Below, piece after piece: positions 35,264 to 45,230 of a DNA stretch of 64,000 nt. Position numbers and translations under genes: made by a program. The stretch spans positions 205,667-269,666 of the forward strand of contig JAJVIF010000004.1 of NCBI GenBank assembly GCA_022072165.1, read 5' to 3'. Source of the DNA: a bacterium. Its GTDB lineage: Bacteria > JAJVIF01. The notes under the pieces were generated by a model that was not told where the DNA came from, ran no database searches, and saw only the letters and a program-made list of their open reading frames with translations. Each line of letters begins with the position of its first letter. Positions within the stretch are counted from its first letter, which is position 1.

Positions 35264-36003
35264 GTGCGGGTCTCCGTCGGTTTGATCTGCGTTGGCGGTA
35301 AATCACGCGAGTACAAAGGGATGGCCATCGATTCGCTTGCTATGCCAGCATGCGGTTGGCAACAGGCGGGGAGCTCCGCGCGAATCAGGGTGAGTGCCTG
35401 CGTGAACTTCTCGACAAAGTCGGCGGTACAGGGCACGACAAATCGATGTGGGTGCGCGGACCAGGCCTGCGCGATGCGGTCGTCGATGGCGCGCGCTTCG
35501 CGGGCTGATTCGATGCGGAGTGGGTTGTCGTGGTTGTACCCATGTTCCGGACGCGGTGTTTCCAGATGGATCACCGCCGTATACCGGGCCAGTTCCTCCG
35601 CTTCCGTGGTCTGTTGGTTTTCCCAGAACGAATCTGCCGAGTCAGGCCAGTACGCGAAGCCATCCAGCGTCCCACGGTCGCAGAGCACGAGGGCGGCCTG
35701 CTGCTCTTCGGCCATGAGGCGCTGGAGTTCGACCTGTACTCGGAAGATCGTGCGCTGCGCCGCGCGCAACGCACTCTGCGATGTCCCGCGCGGGAAGCCC
35801 CCACCGAAGACGATTCCAGCCGCTTCCGGCAAGATCGCCACGTGGGTGCATAGGCTCTGTCTTGCCGATTCGAGAATGGCTGTCTTGCCCGCCCCGGGTC
35901 CGCCGGTCACAACCACGTACACGGGCTGATGCTCCGCGCGTTGGCAGAGGCACGGAGTCAGCCCTGTGAGAATGCCGACGAGCGGCGAGGCAGTGTCGTT
36001 CAT
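35260..36003 (-). CDS. AAA-type NTPase/kinase-like protein in the metal operon
   Basis: A 247-residue P-loop protein. Walker A is [11 protein letters not shown], later [16 protein letters not shown] (Walker B/lid type) and a C-terminal [10 protein letters not shown] segment. It resembles 'predicted ATPase' AAA_28 proteins related to nucleoside kinases and NadR. The ATG at 36003 is in an ATGA overlap with the upstream stop. An NTPase of this type is not a standard copper-resistance component; its role is unknown. Confidence 0.75.
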   Translation of the reverse strand: MNDTASPLVGILTGLTPCLCQRAEHQPVYVVVTGGPGAGKTAILESARQSLCTHVAILPEAAGIVFGGGFPRGTSQSALRAAQRTIFRVQVELQRLMAEEQQAALVLCDRGTLDGFAYWPDSADSFWENQQTTEAEELARYTAVIHLETPRPEHGYNHDNPLRIESAREARAIDDRIAQAWSAHPHRFVVPCTADFVEKFTQALTLIRAELPACCQPHAGIASESMAIPLYSRDLPPTQIKPTETRT

Positions 36004-36284
36004 GCTGGGGTCCCGGCGTCTGGTTGCCGTGCGAGATGCCAGTTGTAACAGGAGGCGACCAGGAACCCGAACGCAGCCGGAATCAGGTACCACCCGACCA
36101 ACCCCACGATCACGTTGGTCCCGGTGAGCGTACGGGAGCCAGGTGGAAGCTGCATGTGCAGCAAGGCGTTCATCAGTTGCTCAGCACGGTCCGGCGCGGC
36201 CCAGAAGGCCAGGACACAGAGCGCGTAGAGGATGTCCACCGAGAGCCCAAAGGCATGGGCGAATATCCAGGGCCTGAGTTTCAT
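36000..36284 (-). CDS. DUF5676-like small membrane protein
   Basis: A 94-residue protein with two helices (FAHAFGLSVDILYALCVLAF and VGWYLIPAAFGFLVASCYNW), matching the DUF5676 pattern that recurs in heavy-metal islands. It starts in an ATGA overlap with the methyltransferase-like gene. Confidence 0.7.
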   Translation of the reverse strand: MKLRPWIFAHAFGLSVDILYALCVLAFWAAPDRAEQLMNALLHMQLPPGSRTLTGTNVIVGLVGWYLIPAAFGFLVASCYNWHLARQPDAGTPA

Positions 36285-36958
36285 GACGTGCCTCCAGCTG
36301 CCGTGGCGATCTGATTGGAAGAAGAGCCGAATCGCGGCAAGAAGCGCGGGGTACGCGCAGCATAGGCGGGCCATTCAGTTGGAAAGGCCACCGCCGCAAC
36401 TTTCTCTTCAGCAATTGCCAATTGGAGGTACATGACCACCAGTACCGGAAACATGAGCAGGGTGATCAGAGTTGGCCACTGCAGCAGGAAGCCGAAGAGA
36501 ATGGCAATGAACGCCATGTACTGCGGATGACGCATGCTGGCGTAGAGACCGGTGGTTGCCAGACTCTTCGCTTGCTGCGCTTCATACAGCACATGCCACG
36601 AAGAGCCGAGGATCCAAAAGCCGCCCCAAATGAAAACGCTGCTCAGGATGTGAAAGATGTCCAGATGCGGATTCCCCGGCATGCGCAGGAGGGTGTGCCA
36701 CAAATGGCCGTTGTCATGTGCGAAGGGATCCAGCCCTGGAAAGGTCCGCTGCAACCAGCCCGCCATCAGATAGATGGTGAGCGGGAAGCCGTACATCTCC
36801 GCGAATAACGCGACGATGAAGGCCGAGAACGCGCCAAAGCTCCGCCAATCACGAGTGGTCTTCAGCATCACGAAGGACCGTGCGAACAGGATGAACACTG
36901 CCGCGTTGATGACAACCAGGCCCCAATAGCCATAGGATGAATGTGTAGCTTCATTCAT
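36281..36958 (-). CDS. ICMT/PEMT-like membrane methyltransferase
   Basis: A 225-residue protein with about five helices and the C-terminal SAM-binding signature of isoprenylcysteine carboxyl methyltransferase-like proteins: GLYASMRHPQYMAFIAILFG and a late AEEKVAAVAFPTEW. Such genes are common in copper and mercury islands, but the methyl acceptor is unknown. ATGA overlaps on both sides. Confidence 0.82.
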   Translation of the reverse strand: MNEATHSSYGYWGLVVINAAVFILFARSFVMLKTTRDWRSFGAFSAFIVALFAEMYGFPLTIYLMAGWLQRTFPGLDPFAHDNGHLWHTLLRMPGNPHLDIFHILSSVFIWGGFWILGSSWHVLYEAQQAKSLATTGLYASMRHPQYMAFIAILFGFLLQWPTLITLLMFPVLVVMYLQLAIAEEKVAAVAFPTEWPAYAARTPRFLPRFGSSSNQIATAAGGTS

Positions 36959-37221
36959 AGAGGGCCTCCGGACTTCGCAAGGACTTCGACGGTCGGTGAG
37001 GTATCAGTGTGTCCGCCGTGTGAGCCGCGATGAAAGAAATGCATCAGCGGACAGGCGAGGAAGATGAGGTACGGCAGCCACCCTAAAAGGTGCTCCCGAT
37101 GCTGAGTGAACAGGTAGAAGGCCAGCACGCCTAGGAAGACATACAACGGCCATCGGACGACTGGGCGAGGGGGTGACCCTTCATTCGTGTGATGGATGTG
37201 GTCTGCACTAGTCATGGTCAT
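36955..37221 (-). CDS. DUF2933-like small membrane protein
   Basis: An 88-residue protein. The core HREHLLGWLPYLIFLACPLMHFFHRGSHG has the CPLMH metal-ligand-like motif of DUF2933 proteins found with copper ATPases. The start overlaps the preceding propeller gene by 14 nt; the Met at 37215 is an alternative. Confidence 0.78.
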   Translation of the reverse strand: MTMTSADHIHHTNEGSPPRPVVRWPLYVFLGVLAFYLFTQHREHLLGWLPYLIFLACPLMHFFHRGSHGGHTDTSPTVEVLAKSGGPL

Positions 37222-38303
37222 GGCTGTGCTCCTTGGCCTCAGCAGGCGCAGTGAGTGAAACAGAAATCACAGGGGATGCCGGAACGGCAGGTGCCCGGTC
37301 GGCAAAAGAGATCCCGTTGGGAGCCTCGCCGACTGGGATAGTGGCGACGGCCTTGCGAGATGCAAGATCGATCACGGAGACGGTGTTGTCGTAGACATTG
37401 GTGACGTACGCGCGTGTTGAGTCAGGATCGATCACCACACCATGGGCTCCACGTCCTGTCGGGATTGTTGCTAGCAGCTTGAGATCCAGCGGGCTGAAGA
37501 GCTTGAGGGATGTGCCGGGAGCCTCATTCGTGCCCTGATTCGCGACCGCCAGGACACTGTTGTCGGCGGCAACGAACACCTGTACCGGACCCGGGCCGCT
37601 GGCAGCCTTCCCGGTCACTTGCCAGGTAGCGGTGTCGATGCGACCGACCTCGGCTGTCTGGTTGAGGGAGACAAAGAGTGCTTTTCCATCGGGACTAAAA
37701 CCGACCTGGACCGGCTTGGCTCCGACTGAAATAGTGGTGGTTACTTTATGGCTCGCGGTACTGATCACGCTGACCGTTCTGGAGTCCATGTTCGCCACCG
37801 CGACCCATTTCCCATCGGGGCTTGGTCGCGCTCCATGCGGCATCACTCCGACCGGAATAGTTGCGGTCACTTTCATGGTTCCGGGATCGATGATGGAGAC
37901 CGTGTTGTCGCCGCTAATTGGTCACATACACTTCGCGGCTGTCAGGCGTGAGGATGACGTGGGCTGGATGATTGCCGACTGGAATCGTGGCGAGAAGCCC
38001 ATAGGTCTTGACATCCAGCACTACGACCTGATTGAGGGGTGCGCTGGTGATCCAGAGGGTGTCTCCGCTGGGGCTTACCTGCAGGTTGTGGGGTCCGGGG
38101 ACCCCGGTGATCGTCGCGATGACTTTGTCCGCGGCAGCGTCGATTACTGTGACGCTGCCGGAAGTTTCATTCGCGACGAACACCGTGCCTCGGGGGAGCG
38201 ACTTGTCGGTCGGCGCTGCCGTGACAGCTGGCAAGCTTAGGGAGCCCCCCACGGCAATGCACAGTACAGCGCATGCGACCACCTGTTGAAGTTGTCGGAA
38301 CAT
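37208..38303 (-). pseudogene. YncE-like beta-propeller, split by a 1-nt frameshift
   Basis: The 5' part (38303 to 37914) encodes a signal peptide (to about residue 30) and the first blades (VFVANETSGSVTVIDAAADK, then REVYVTN). The rest continues in another frame (NMDSRTVSVIST, YVTNVYDNTVSVIDLASRK) and ends in a His-rich tail. Removing one base from the TAATT at 37915-37919 restores NSGDNTVSIIDPGTMKV and gives one protein of about 364 residues. Either a real frameshift or a sequencing error. Exported repeat protein; a metal-related role is suggested only by the operon. Confidence 0.8.
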
Positions 38304-38362
38304 GTATGGAACCTCTGGTTTCGGAAGGTGAAGCCAAGATCAACAGGACGTGCGTGAGCTAG

Positions 38363-38968
38363 CTAGCTGACCGTAAACAGGAACTTCGCGTGGCTGTCCC
38401 CTTTGTCGCCGCGATCGACGTGGATCTCCGCCTCGTACTCGCCAGGGGTGTCGATGCTGAAAGCCAGCACCCCTTCACCGGGCTTCCCGCTCGTGAGAAT
38501 TAACCCCTCGATGTTCTTTCCGGTCCCGGTGTTCACCAGCTCGGCTTCGATCTCGACTGCGCCCTCGGCAGGGGGAACCATGCCGGGGGCGTGAATCAGG
38601 ATGTCCCAGGTGTTCTTGCCGAGGGCTGGCTTCTGGGGGATGGGCGTGATCATGACCATGTACTCGTCATCAGTCATGGCGGTGCAGGTGGCGGTATCGC
38701 CGGCGACGATCATCTCGTCCTTGGCAGTTCCGGCAGCCTCATCGGCATGCTCTTTTGACTCGTCCATGTGTTCGCCGGCTTCTTCCATGTGTCCGGCGGC
38801 TTCCTCAGGACTGTCGGCATTGGCTGCCTCTTCCTTGTGTTCTGCGGCCTCTTCGGCATGTTCACCGGCCTTGGCCATGTGATCGGCGGCCGTATCCGCG
38901 GCAGGCTTTGCACCGCCGCATCCGGCGAAGGCAAGGGCGGCGAGCATGAGGATCAGGGTGCGTGTCAT
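38363..38968 (-). CDS. Exported lipoprotein with Ala/Glu/His helix
   Basis: A 201-residue lipoprotein with lipobox LAFAGC. A long helical stretch with heptad-like HAEEAAEHKEEA and HMEEAGEHMDESKEHA follows (residues 28-75), then a C-terminal beta domain (KNTWDILIHAPG through AKFLFTVS) resembling FixH/YtkA-like domains. AAGGAG lies 7 nt before ATG at 38968. It lies directly downstream of the RND pump in the metal operon. His clusters suggest metal contact; function inferred. Confidence 0.7.
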   Translation of the reverse strand: MTRTLILMLAALAFAGCGGAKPAADTAADHMAKAGEHAEEAAEHKEEAANADSPEEAAGHMEEAGEHMDESKEHADEAAGTAKDEMIVAGDTATCTAMTDDEYMVMITPIPQKPALGKNTWDILIHAPGMVPPAEGAVEIEAELVNTGTGKNIEGLILTSGKPGEGVLAFSIDTPGEYEAEIHVDRGDKGDSHAKFLFTVS

Positions 38969-39084
38969 AGCGAGTCTCCTTGGGGGTGTCGTAAAGGTGA
39001 TCGAACAAGCCCGACGCCTTCCGACGTGGGCGACATGCTGCGGGCCCTGTGGGCGAATCGCAGCGACGATATGGAGGAGGAAGG

Positions 39085-42000
39085 TCACTGGTGATGGACC
39101 TCCAGAGATGGGGTCAGTGGGGAGGCGCGAGGCTCGTCCACGGTTGCAGCGCTGACGGCCGAGCGGCGAGCCACAATCCGGTCGTACACCGGACGTCCGA
39201 ACCGGAAGAAAAGCGCCGGTGTGACAGCCATATCGAGCAGGGTCGAACTGATCAGCCCGCCCAAAATCACGACCGCGATGGGTTGCAGCAGTTCTTTGCC
39301 GGGAACGCCGGAAGCGAGCGCGAGGGGGATCAACCCCAGCATGGCGGTGAGCGCGGTCATCAGTACCGGCACCAGGCGTTCCAGCGATCCTCGGATCACC
39401 ATGTCGCGGGTGAAGCCCTCGCCCTCATGCTCCATGAGATGGATGTAGTGCGAAATCATCATGATTCCGTTGCGGCTGGCGATGCCAAACACCGTGATGA
39501 AGCCCACCATGCTTGCGATCGACAGGACCCCACCAGTGAGGAACACGGCGATCACGCCGCCCACCACTGCCAGGGGTAGATTGCTCATCACCTGCAAGGC
39601 GACACGGGCCAGACCAAAGTGCATGAACAAAATCAGGAAGATCCCAACCACGCTGCCGATGCCGACAATCAGGATCATCCGGCTGGCAGTTCGCTGCGCT
39701 TCAAACTGCCCTTCAAGCTTGACGTGATACCCGGCGGGAAGCGTGACTTGCCGATCTATCGTCTGCTGGATGTCATCGACCGTTGCCCCTAAATCACGCC
39801 CCTGCACATTGGCGCTGATCACGATGCGTCGGCGGATGTTTTCGTGAAGGATCTGATTCGGTCCTTCCGTCTTTTCGATCTTCGCAACGAGTCGCAGCGG
39901 AACCGAGGTCCCGTTGGGACGGGCCACGAGTAAGTCCCCGATGATGTCCGGATTCTCGCGGGCGTCAGGCTCCAGCATCACGACCAGGTCGTAGGCGCGC
40001 TGCCCTTCGAGCACCTGACCGAGGGTGTCTTGCGAGAGCGCGACTTCCAGATCTTCAGCAAGGTCCCCGACCTGGATGCCATACTGCGCGGCTGCTTGTC
40101 GATTAATCTGAATCTGCAGCTGCGGGATCGGCACCTGCTTCTCGATGTTGAGATCGACAACCCCCGGAATGCGGGCCATGACCTCGCGAATTTCTTCCGA
40201 TTTCAGACGCAGAGTCGGCAGATCATCGCCAATCAATTTCACTGCGATTTGCGCCTGGACTCCGCTGAGCAGGTGATCAAGACGATGGCTGATCGGCTGG
40301 CCGACATTGACCGTGGCGTTGGGAATTGTTGCCATCTTGGTTCGGATGTCGGCAAGTACCTCTTCCTTCGGACGACCCTCACGGAACTCGACCTCTATCT
40401 CACTTGAGTGCGGACCTTCCGCATGGTCGTCCTCCTCAGCGCGCCCCGTCCGACGACCGGTGGAGATGACCTCCGGAACCGTGAGAAGCAGCTGCTCCGC
40501 TTTCAAGCCGACGGCATTCGAGGCATCGAGATTCGTGCCTGGTGGTAGCAGCAGATTGATCGTCGCCGATCCCTCATTGAATGGCGGCAGAAACTCACGA
40601 CCCATCAGCGGGAACAAACTGAAGCTGATCAGGACCAGGGTCAGGGCACTCCATAGCACGACATTGGGATGGTCGAGAGTCCAGTGCAGCAGTCGCAGAT
40701 CCAGTCGCTTCAGATTTCGGACCAGCCAGCCTTCGGCTTCAGCGGCGTGATACTTCAGGCCGGGCAACAGATAGCTCGCCATCGCGGGAGTCACCGTCAA
40801 ACTCACGAGCAGGGAGGAGAGCAGCGCGCAGATGTAGGCGATCCCCAGCGGCTGAAAGAGACGTCCTTCCAGTCCTCCGAGAAAGAACAGCGGGAGGAAC
40901 ACCAGCGAGATGATGATCGTGGCGTAGACGATCGAGTTTCGGACTTCACTGGACGCCTCGAAGACCACCTGCAGAGTCGGCTTGGGATGGAGTGCAAATT
41001 TGTTTTCTTTGAGCCGTCGATGGACATTCTCGACATCCACGATCGCGTCATCGACCAACTCGCCAATCGCGACCGCGAGACCGCCGAGGGTCATGGTATT
41101 GACCGACAACCCGAAAAAGTGGAAAACCAGCGCAGTGAGCAGGAAGGAGAGCGGAATCGCCGTGATGGTGATGATTGTGGTACGAAAGTTGAGCAGGAAC
41201 AAGAAAAGCACGATCGTCACCAGGATCGCGCCATCGCGCATCGCTTCCTGTACGTTGCCGATCGCATGCTCGATGAAGATAGACTGACGGAACACTTCCG
41301 TATTGAGTTCCACCCCAGCCGGTAGCGAAGGACGCAATTCTTCCAATGCACCTTCGACCTGCTGCGTAAGTTCGATCGTGCTGGCGCCCGGCTGCTTCTG
41401 AATCGAAATGATGACGCCTGGTTTGCCGTTGACTCCGGCATCGCCGCGTTTTTGTCTGGGGCCGAACGTGACCGTCGCGACATCCCCGATCGTGATGGGC
41501 AACCCCTCCCGCTCGGTGATAACCGCGGCACGCAAATCGGCCAGACTGCCGATGCGCCCCAGTCCGCGAATGAGGAATTCCTGGTCGCCCTGATCAAGAA
41601 ATCCGCCGCCCGCCGTTGCCTGCGCATGTTCAAGCGCTTCACGTACTTCTGTCAGAGAGATTTTGAAATTCGCCAGTCGTTCAGGCCTCAACTGGACCTG
41701 ATACTGCCGGACTCCGCCGCCGATGCTGATGACCTGCGCGACACCCGAGATGCTTTGCAGCCGCGGACGGATTGTCCAGTCCGCCAATTCGCGCAGCTCC
41801 AGTCCATCGACCGAATCATCCGGCGACACCAGGCCAATGAGCATGATTTGCCCCATGATGGAGGCGATGGGTGCCATCTGAGGCTCGACATCAGCGGGCA
41901 GCCGCTCCCGGATGCCATTCAGTTTTTCAGCGACGATCTGACGGTCTATGTAGATATCGGTACCCCAGCCGAACTCCACAAAGATCTGCGCGAGTCCGAT

Positions 42001-42261
42001 CCCCGCCGTCGAACGTACGCGCTCCACCCCGGTCGCGCCGTTCATCGCGGTCTCGATGGGCTGGATCACCAGCGTTTCGACTTCCTCTGGCGCGAGGCCA
42101 CCTGCTTCCACCTGGATCGTGACCGTCGGGCGATTCAGATCGGGGAAGACATCGACTGGCAAGGCGATGATGATCATCGTGCCGTAGACAAACAGCAGCG
42201 CGGCCAGTGAGATAGTAAGCAGGCGATGCTGAAGTGCAGCGCGAATGATGGAGTTGAGCAT
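39085..42261 (-). CDS. Heavy-metal RND efflux pump, CusA/CzcA family
   Basis: A 1058-residue inner-membrane RND transporter moving metal ions from periplasm or cytosol to a TolC-type channel, driven by protons. Features: the N-terminal LPVDVFPDLNRPTVTIQVEA, two large periplasmic loops and 12 helices. The TM4 acidic motif GELVDDAIVDVENVHRR is diagnostic of the HME branch, and GMLNS-like start and GREFLPPFNEGSATI are also seen. The copper context favours CusA, but the substrate (Cu/Ag versus Zn/Co/Cd) is not proven by sequence. It starts 2 nt after the adaptor stop. Confidence 0.93.
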   Translation of the reverse strand: MLNSIIRAALQHRLLTISLAALLFVYGTMIIIALPVDVFPDLNRPTVTIQVEAGGLAPEEVETLVIQPIETAMNGATGVERVRSTAGIGLAQIFVEFGWGTDIYIDRQIVAEKLNGIRERLPADVEPQMAPIASIMGQIMLIGLVSPDDSVDGLELRELADWTIRPRLQSISGVAQVISIGGGVRQYQVQLRPERLANFKISLTEVREALEHAQATAGGGFLDQGDQEFLIRGLGRIGSLADLRAAVITEREGLPITIGDVATVTFGPRQKRGDAGVNGKPGVIISIQKQPGASTIELTQQVEGALEELRPSLPAGVELNTEVFRQSIFIEHAIGNVQEAMRDGAILVTIVLFLFLLNFRTTIITITAIPLSFLLTALVFHFFGLSVNTMTLGGLAVAIGELVDDAIVDVENVHRRLKENKFALHPKPTLQVVFEASSEVRNSIVYATIIISLVFLPLFFLGGLEGRLFQPLGIAYICALLSSLLVSLTVTPAMASYLLPGLKYHAAEAEGWLVRNLKRLDLRLLHWTLDHPNVVLWSALTLVLISFSLFPLMGREFLPPFNEGSATINLLLPPGTNLDASNAVGLKAEQLLLTVPEVISTGRRTGRAEEDDHAEGPHSSEIEVEFREGRPKEEVLADIRTKMATIPNATVNVGQPISHRLDHLLSGVQAQIAVKLIGDDLPTLRLKSEEIREVMARIPGVVDLNIEKQVPIPQLQIQINRQAAAQYGIQVGDLAEDLEVALSQDTLGQVLEGQRAYDLVVMLEPDARENPDIIGDLLVARPNGTSVPLRLVAKIEKTEGPNQILHENIRRRIVISANVQGRDLGATVDDIQQTIDRQVTLPAGYHVKLEGQFEAQRTASRMILIVGIGSVVGIFLILFMHFGLARVALQVMSNLPLAVVGGVIAVFLTGGVLSIASMVGFITVFGIASRNGIMMISHYIHLMEHEGEGFTRDMVIRGSLERLVPVLMTALTAMLGLIPLALASGVPGKELLQPIAVVILGGLISSTLLDMAVTPALFFRFGRPVYDRIVARRSAVSAATVDEPRASPLTPSLEVHHQ

Positions 42262-42263
42262 GC

Positions 42264-43937
42264 CTAGCCCTTCCCTTCCGAGCCTGCAGCCGTGGGAGGC
42301 AGGAAAGAGACTTGCTGCCCGGCGTACAGCGAATTGGGAGGCGCAGTCACTTCAAAGAGGGCGGGCAACGTGCGTGTATCTGGGTCGAGGCTCAGGCCCA
42401 GATTCATGAGCCTTGCTGAATAGAGTTGCGCCGAGGAAAGACTGGTCGAGAAGGAAATGCGGGTGCCGGGTTCCAGTCCGAGCAACTGATCCTCGAAAAG
42501 TCGCGCTTCGATCCAGAGCCGTCCCGGCGTGACGATTGTGTAAAGCGGCGTACCCGGTTCGACATATTCCCCGGCGGCGATCGCGACCTCAGTGATGACG
42601 CCATCGAGCGGACTCGTGAGTCTGATGGTGCGATACGCCCCGGATCCGCCAGCCGCACGCAGCGAGCGACCGCGCGCCTCGGTGGCCTTCAGCACTTCCC
42701 GCGCAGCCTTGAGATCAGATTGCGCGGTCGCCAGGACGGCCTGACGTTCTTCCAGTTCACGCTTGCTGATGGCTTCCGCCGCGTAGAGTCGCACTCCGCG
42801 ATCGGCATCGCGCTGCGCCTGCGCGACCGCCGACTCAGCAGCGGAGACGTGGGATTTCGCCTCCGCAATCGCGCCGGGCGATTCCGCGGCATCGGGAGCA
42901 ATCTCGGTGTTCAGGACCCGGAGCTCGGCGAGGACTTGCCCTTGGGTCACTGTCGTGCCGCGTGGCAGCACCACTGCGGAGGTGAGCGTTCCGCCTTGTG
43001 GAGCGCTCACAACCGCGCGGGCATCGTCAGGAATGATCAGTGTGCCCAAGATCGGACGCCCACTGGCACCTGAATTCGTCAGTTGCGGTTGTAGCGGAAG
43101 CTCCGGTTTCGCGCCAGGCTCCGATTCGGCGGGAGTTTCGGCGGGTGTTTCGGGGAGTGCTGAGGGCCAGGGCTGATCAGCCGCTGCTTGTGCCTGTGCG
43201 AGGTAGGCGGTTTCGGCGGATTCAATCTGGCCCGCCGCCGAGGCGAGGGGCAGTCGCACCAGAATCGCCCCGCCGAGTCCAAGCAGAAGTGCCAGGCTCC
43301 AGACGATTGCGGGCAGCTTGAGGAAGCGTCCCAGGATCGCGCCGAGGATTCCGGTCGTGAGTAGACCAACGATCAGGAACGGGACCAGCGGAACCGGAGG
43401 ACGCTTTACATAGATCGGCTGCTCCAGATGTACCAATGCGGCAGATCCTTTGCCGAGCATCAGCGTGACCGTGGCTTCGCCAGCCTCTTCCCAGGGGACA
43501 GCCAATTCATACAGGCCCGGAGTGCCGTTGACGGATTTGAGCTTCGCACTGACTTCCTTCCCACTCGGGAATCGGATCGCCATTTCGGGGCTGTACCCCT
43601 CCACCGGCATAGGTGTGCCTGTGACATCGGTCAGTGCAACACGTACGGGCTCGGTGAGTCCGAGTCGGATGCGGCCGGGAGTAAAGAGCGTAATGACCTG
43701 TGTCTGTGATTTCCCCTCCGGTCCACCCGTCACGGTTTGCATGATTCCCACCGGATTCACCGGGGCGTTCTGCGATTCGTTGGAGCCCGTGAAGACGCTG
43801 GTGAGCCGCTCCAGGGGTGACTTCGGAGCCGGGGCTTCCGTATGGACTTCGCCAGCATGTCCCCAGGCGGCGACCACCATGAGCCCTGTGAGCAGTACTC
43901 CCATCGCGTAGCGAAGAAGGATTCGTTGGATGTTCAT
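42264..43937 (-). CDS. RND periplasmic adaptor with extra N-terminal domain
   Basis: A 557-residue membrane-fusion protein. Unusual build: signal peptide, then a YtkA/FixH-like beta domain (about 85-175), two membrane helices (about 185-235), a Pro/Glu linker, then the adaptor body. The body has a barrel-sandwich half (VVSAPQGGTLTSAVVLPRG), a helical hairpin (AIAEAKSHVSAAESAVAQAQ), the second half and a beta-barrel. It ends soon after GQQVSFLPPTAAG, so most of the usual membrane-proximal domain is missing. It bridges the pump and the TolC-like channel. ATGA overlap with the upstream gene. Confidence 0.85.
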   Translation of the reverse strand: MNIQRILLRYAMGVLLTGLMVVAAWGHAGEVHTEAPAPKSPLERLTSVFTGSNESQNAPVNPVGIMQTVTGGPEGKSQTQVITLFTPGRIRLGLTEPVRVALTDVTGTPMPVEGYSPEMAIRFPSGKEVSAKLKSVNGTPGLYELAVPWEEAGEATVTLMLGKGSAALVHLEQPIYVKRPPVPLVPFLIVGLLTTGILGAILGRFLKLPAIVWSLALLLGLGGAILVRLPLASAAGQIESAETAYLAQAQAAADQPWPSALPETPAETPAESEPGAKPELPLQPQLTNSGASGRPILGTLIIPDDARAVVSAPQGGTLTSAVVLPRGTTVTQGQVLAELRVLNTEIAPDAAESPGAIAEAKSHVSAAESAVAQAQRDADRGVRLYAAEAISKRELEERQAVLATAQSDLKAAREVLKATEARGRSLRAAGGSGAYRTIRLTSPLDGVITEVAIAAGEYVEPGTPLYTIVTPGRLWIEARLFEDQLLGLEPGTRISFSTSLSSAQLYSARLMNLGLSLDPDTRTLPALFEVTAPPNSLYAGQQVSFLPPTAAGSEGKG

Positions 43938-45220
43938 GGGGTGGTGTCCTCCGGCCAGGTCGTGAGTCCGGCAGCGAGCATCAGTTCGCCGCGCGCAGTC
44001 GCCAGCGCCGCATGACCGTCGAGCAGGTCCTCGTTGATGCTGATTCGCTGACGTTGTGCATCCAGATAATTCAGCAGAGATCCCTCGCCCTCGCGCCAGG
44101 CGAAGAGCGCAGTCGCCAGCACCGCATCGGCGGCCGGTACCACCACGGCCTCCAGTTCCGCGACCTGCGCCCGGGCTGCCTGAACCGCAGCAAAATGCAC
44201 CGCGACTTCCACAGTCACCTGGGCTTCCCGGAGCTCTAACGCGTCAGTGAGCGCTTCGTGCCGACGGGCAATGCTTTGCTGCGTCGCACGTGTGCCATTG
44301 CCATCCTGCCTGAGCGGGATGGTTAGTCCCGCACCAACCGTTGTCTCTGCCTCAGTGCTTTCTACAAAGACCGAGTAGCTGAGACTCGACCGTCCCTCCG
44401 CGTCTGCGACCTGCTGCTCGAGGGTCAGTCGATCCAGTTCCGCGCGATCGCGCAGAAGCTCGGGGCGATGCGTTAGAGCCAGGCTTTGCCAGATGGTGAG
44501 ATCGAGAGCTGCGTTTGGCGGAAAGAGCTTTTGCAGTGGCGCGATTTCCAGGCTGTCGGGGGCGAGCCCCAGCTGGAGCGCGACGAGTCCCCGGGTCGTG
44601 GTCAGCTCACGCTCCAGACTGGCTCGCGAGGACTCCGCGAGGCCCGCCTCGACTTCCAGGCGCCGCAAGTCGGTGCCTGCCGTCTCGCCTTCATTCACCA
44701 GCTGACGAGTCAATTCCACATTCTCATGCAGCCGTGCAGTGCTCTCGTTAGCCAGGGACAGCGCACCATTGAGTCGACTTACTTCGATCCACTGCGGCAG
44801 GAGCGCCGCGAGACGCTCCTGCCGGACCATGCCCAACTCCGCTTCGGCACGTCGAACCGCAAACTCAGCCAGCGCGATGCGGCGACCGATCAGCCCCGGA
44901 GGCGGCTGCTCGATGGACCAGGCGACCCGTACGCGCGGATCGACCGGATCCTCGCCTTCGCGTAGTGCGAGGTCGCTGAGTTCGAGTTCCAGTTCAGGAT
45001 TCGACCAGACGCGCGCCTGATCGACCAGCGCCCGCTGAGATTCGACTTCTCCGCGTGCGGCGACCAACTCGGGATCCGCCTGCTCCAGCGCAGACACAAG
45101 CCCGGGCCATCCCAGCGGGACAGCATCGGCTCCGATGGCGACCGCAGAGCTGGACAGGCCGAGGTAGCCACAAATGAATCCCACGCGCAGCATGCGCGTA
45201 CGAGTGTCGAGGCTTTGCAT
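43934..45220 (-). CDS. TolC-family outer-membrane efflux channel
   Basis: A 428-residue protein with a signal peptide and two TolC repeats of long coiled-coil helices (ALEQADPELVAARGEVESQR; ELREAQVTVEVAVHFAAVQA). The late GEGSLLNYLDAQRQR is the typical family motif. It forms the outer-membrane duct for the RND pump encoded downstream. Start at 45220 chosen for GGGAG 7 nt upstream. Indicates a diderm envelope. Confidence 0.92.
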   Translation of the reverse strand: MQSLDTRTRMLRVGFICGYLGLSSSAVAIGADAVPLGWPGLVSALEQADPELVAARGEVESQRALVDQARVWSNPELELELSDLALREGEDPVDPRVRVAWSIEQPPPGLIGRRIALAEFAVRRAEAELGMVRQERLAALLPQWIEVSRLNGALSLANESTARLHENVELTRQLVNEGETAGTDLRRLEVEAGLAESSRASLERELTTTRGLVALQLGLAPDSLEIAPLQKLFPPNAALDLTIWQSLALTHRPELLRDRAELDRLTLEQQVADAEGRSSLSYSVFVESTEAETTVGAGLTIPLRQDGNGTRATQQSIARRHEALTDALELREAQVTVEVAVHFAAVQAARAQVAELEAVVVPAADAVLATALFAWREGEGSLLNYLDAQRQRISINEDLLDGHAALATARGELMLAAGLTTWPEDTTP

Positions 45221-45230
45221 GGTGAGCTCC

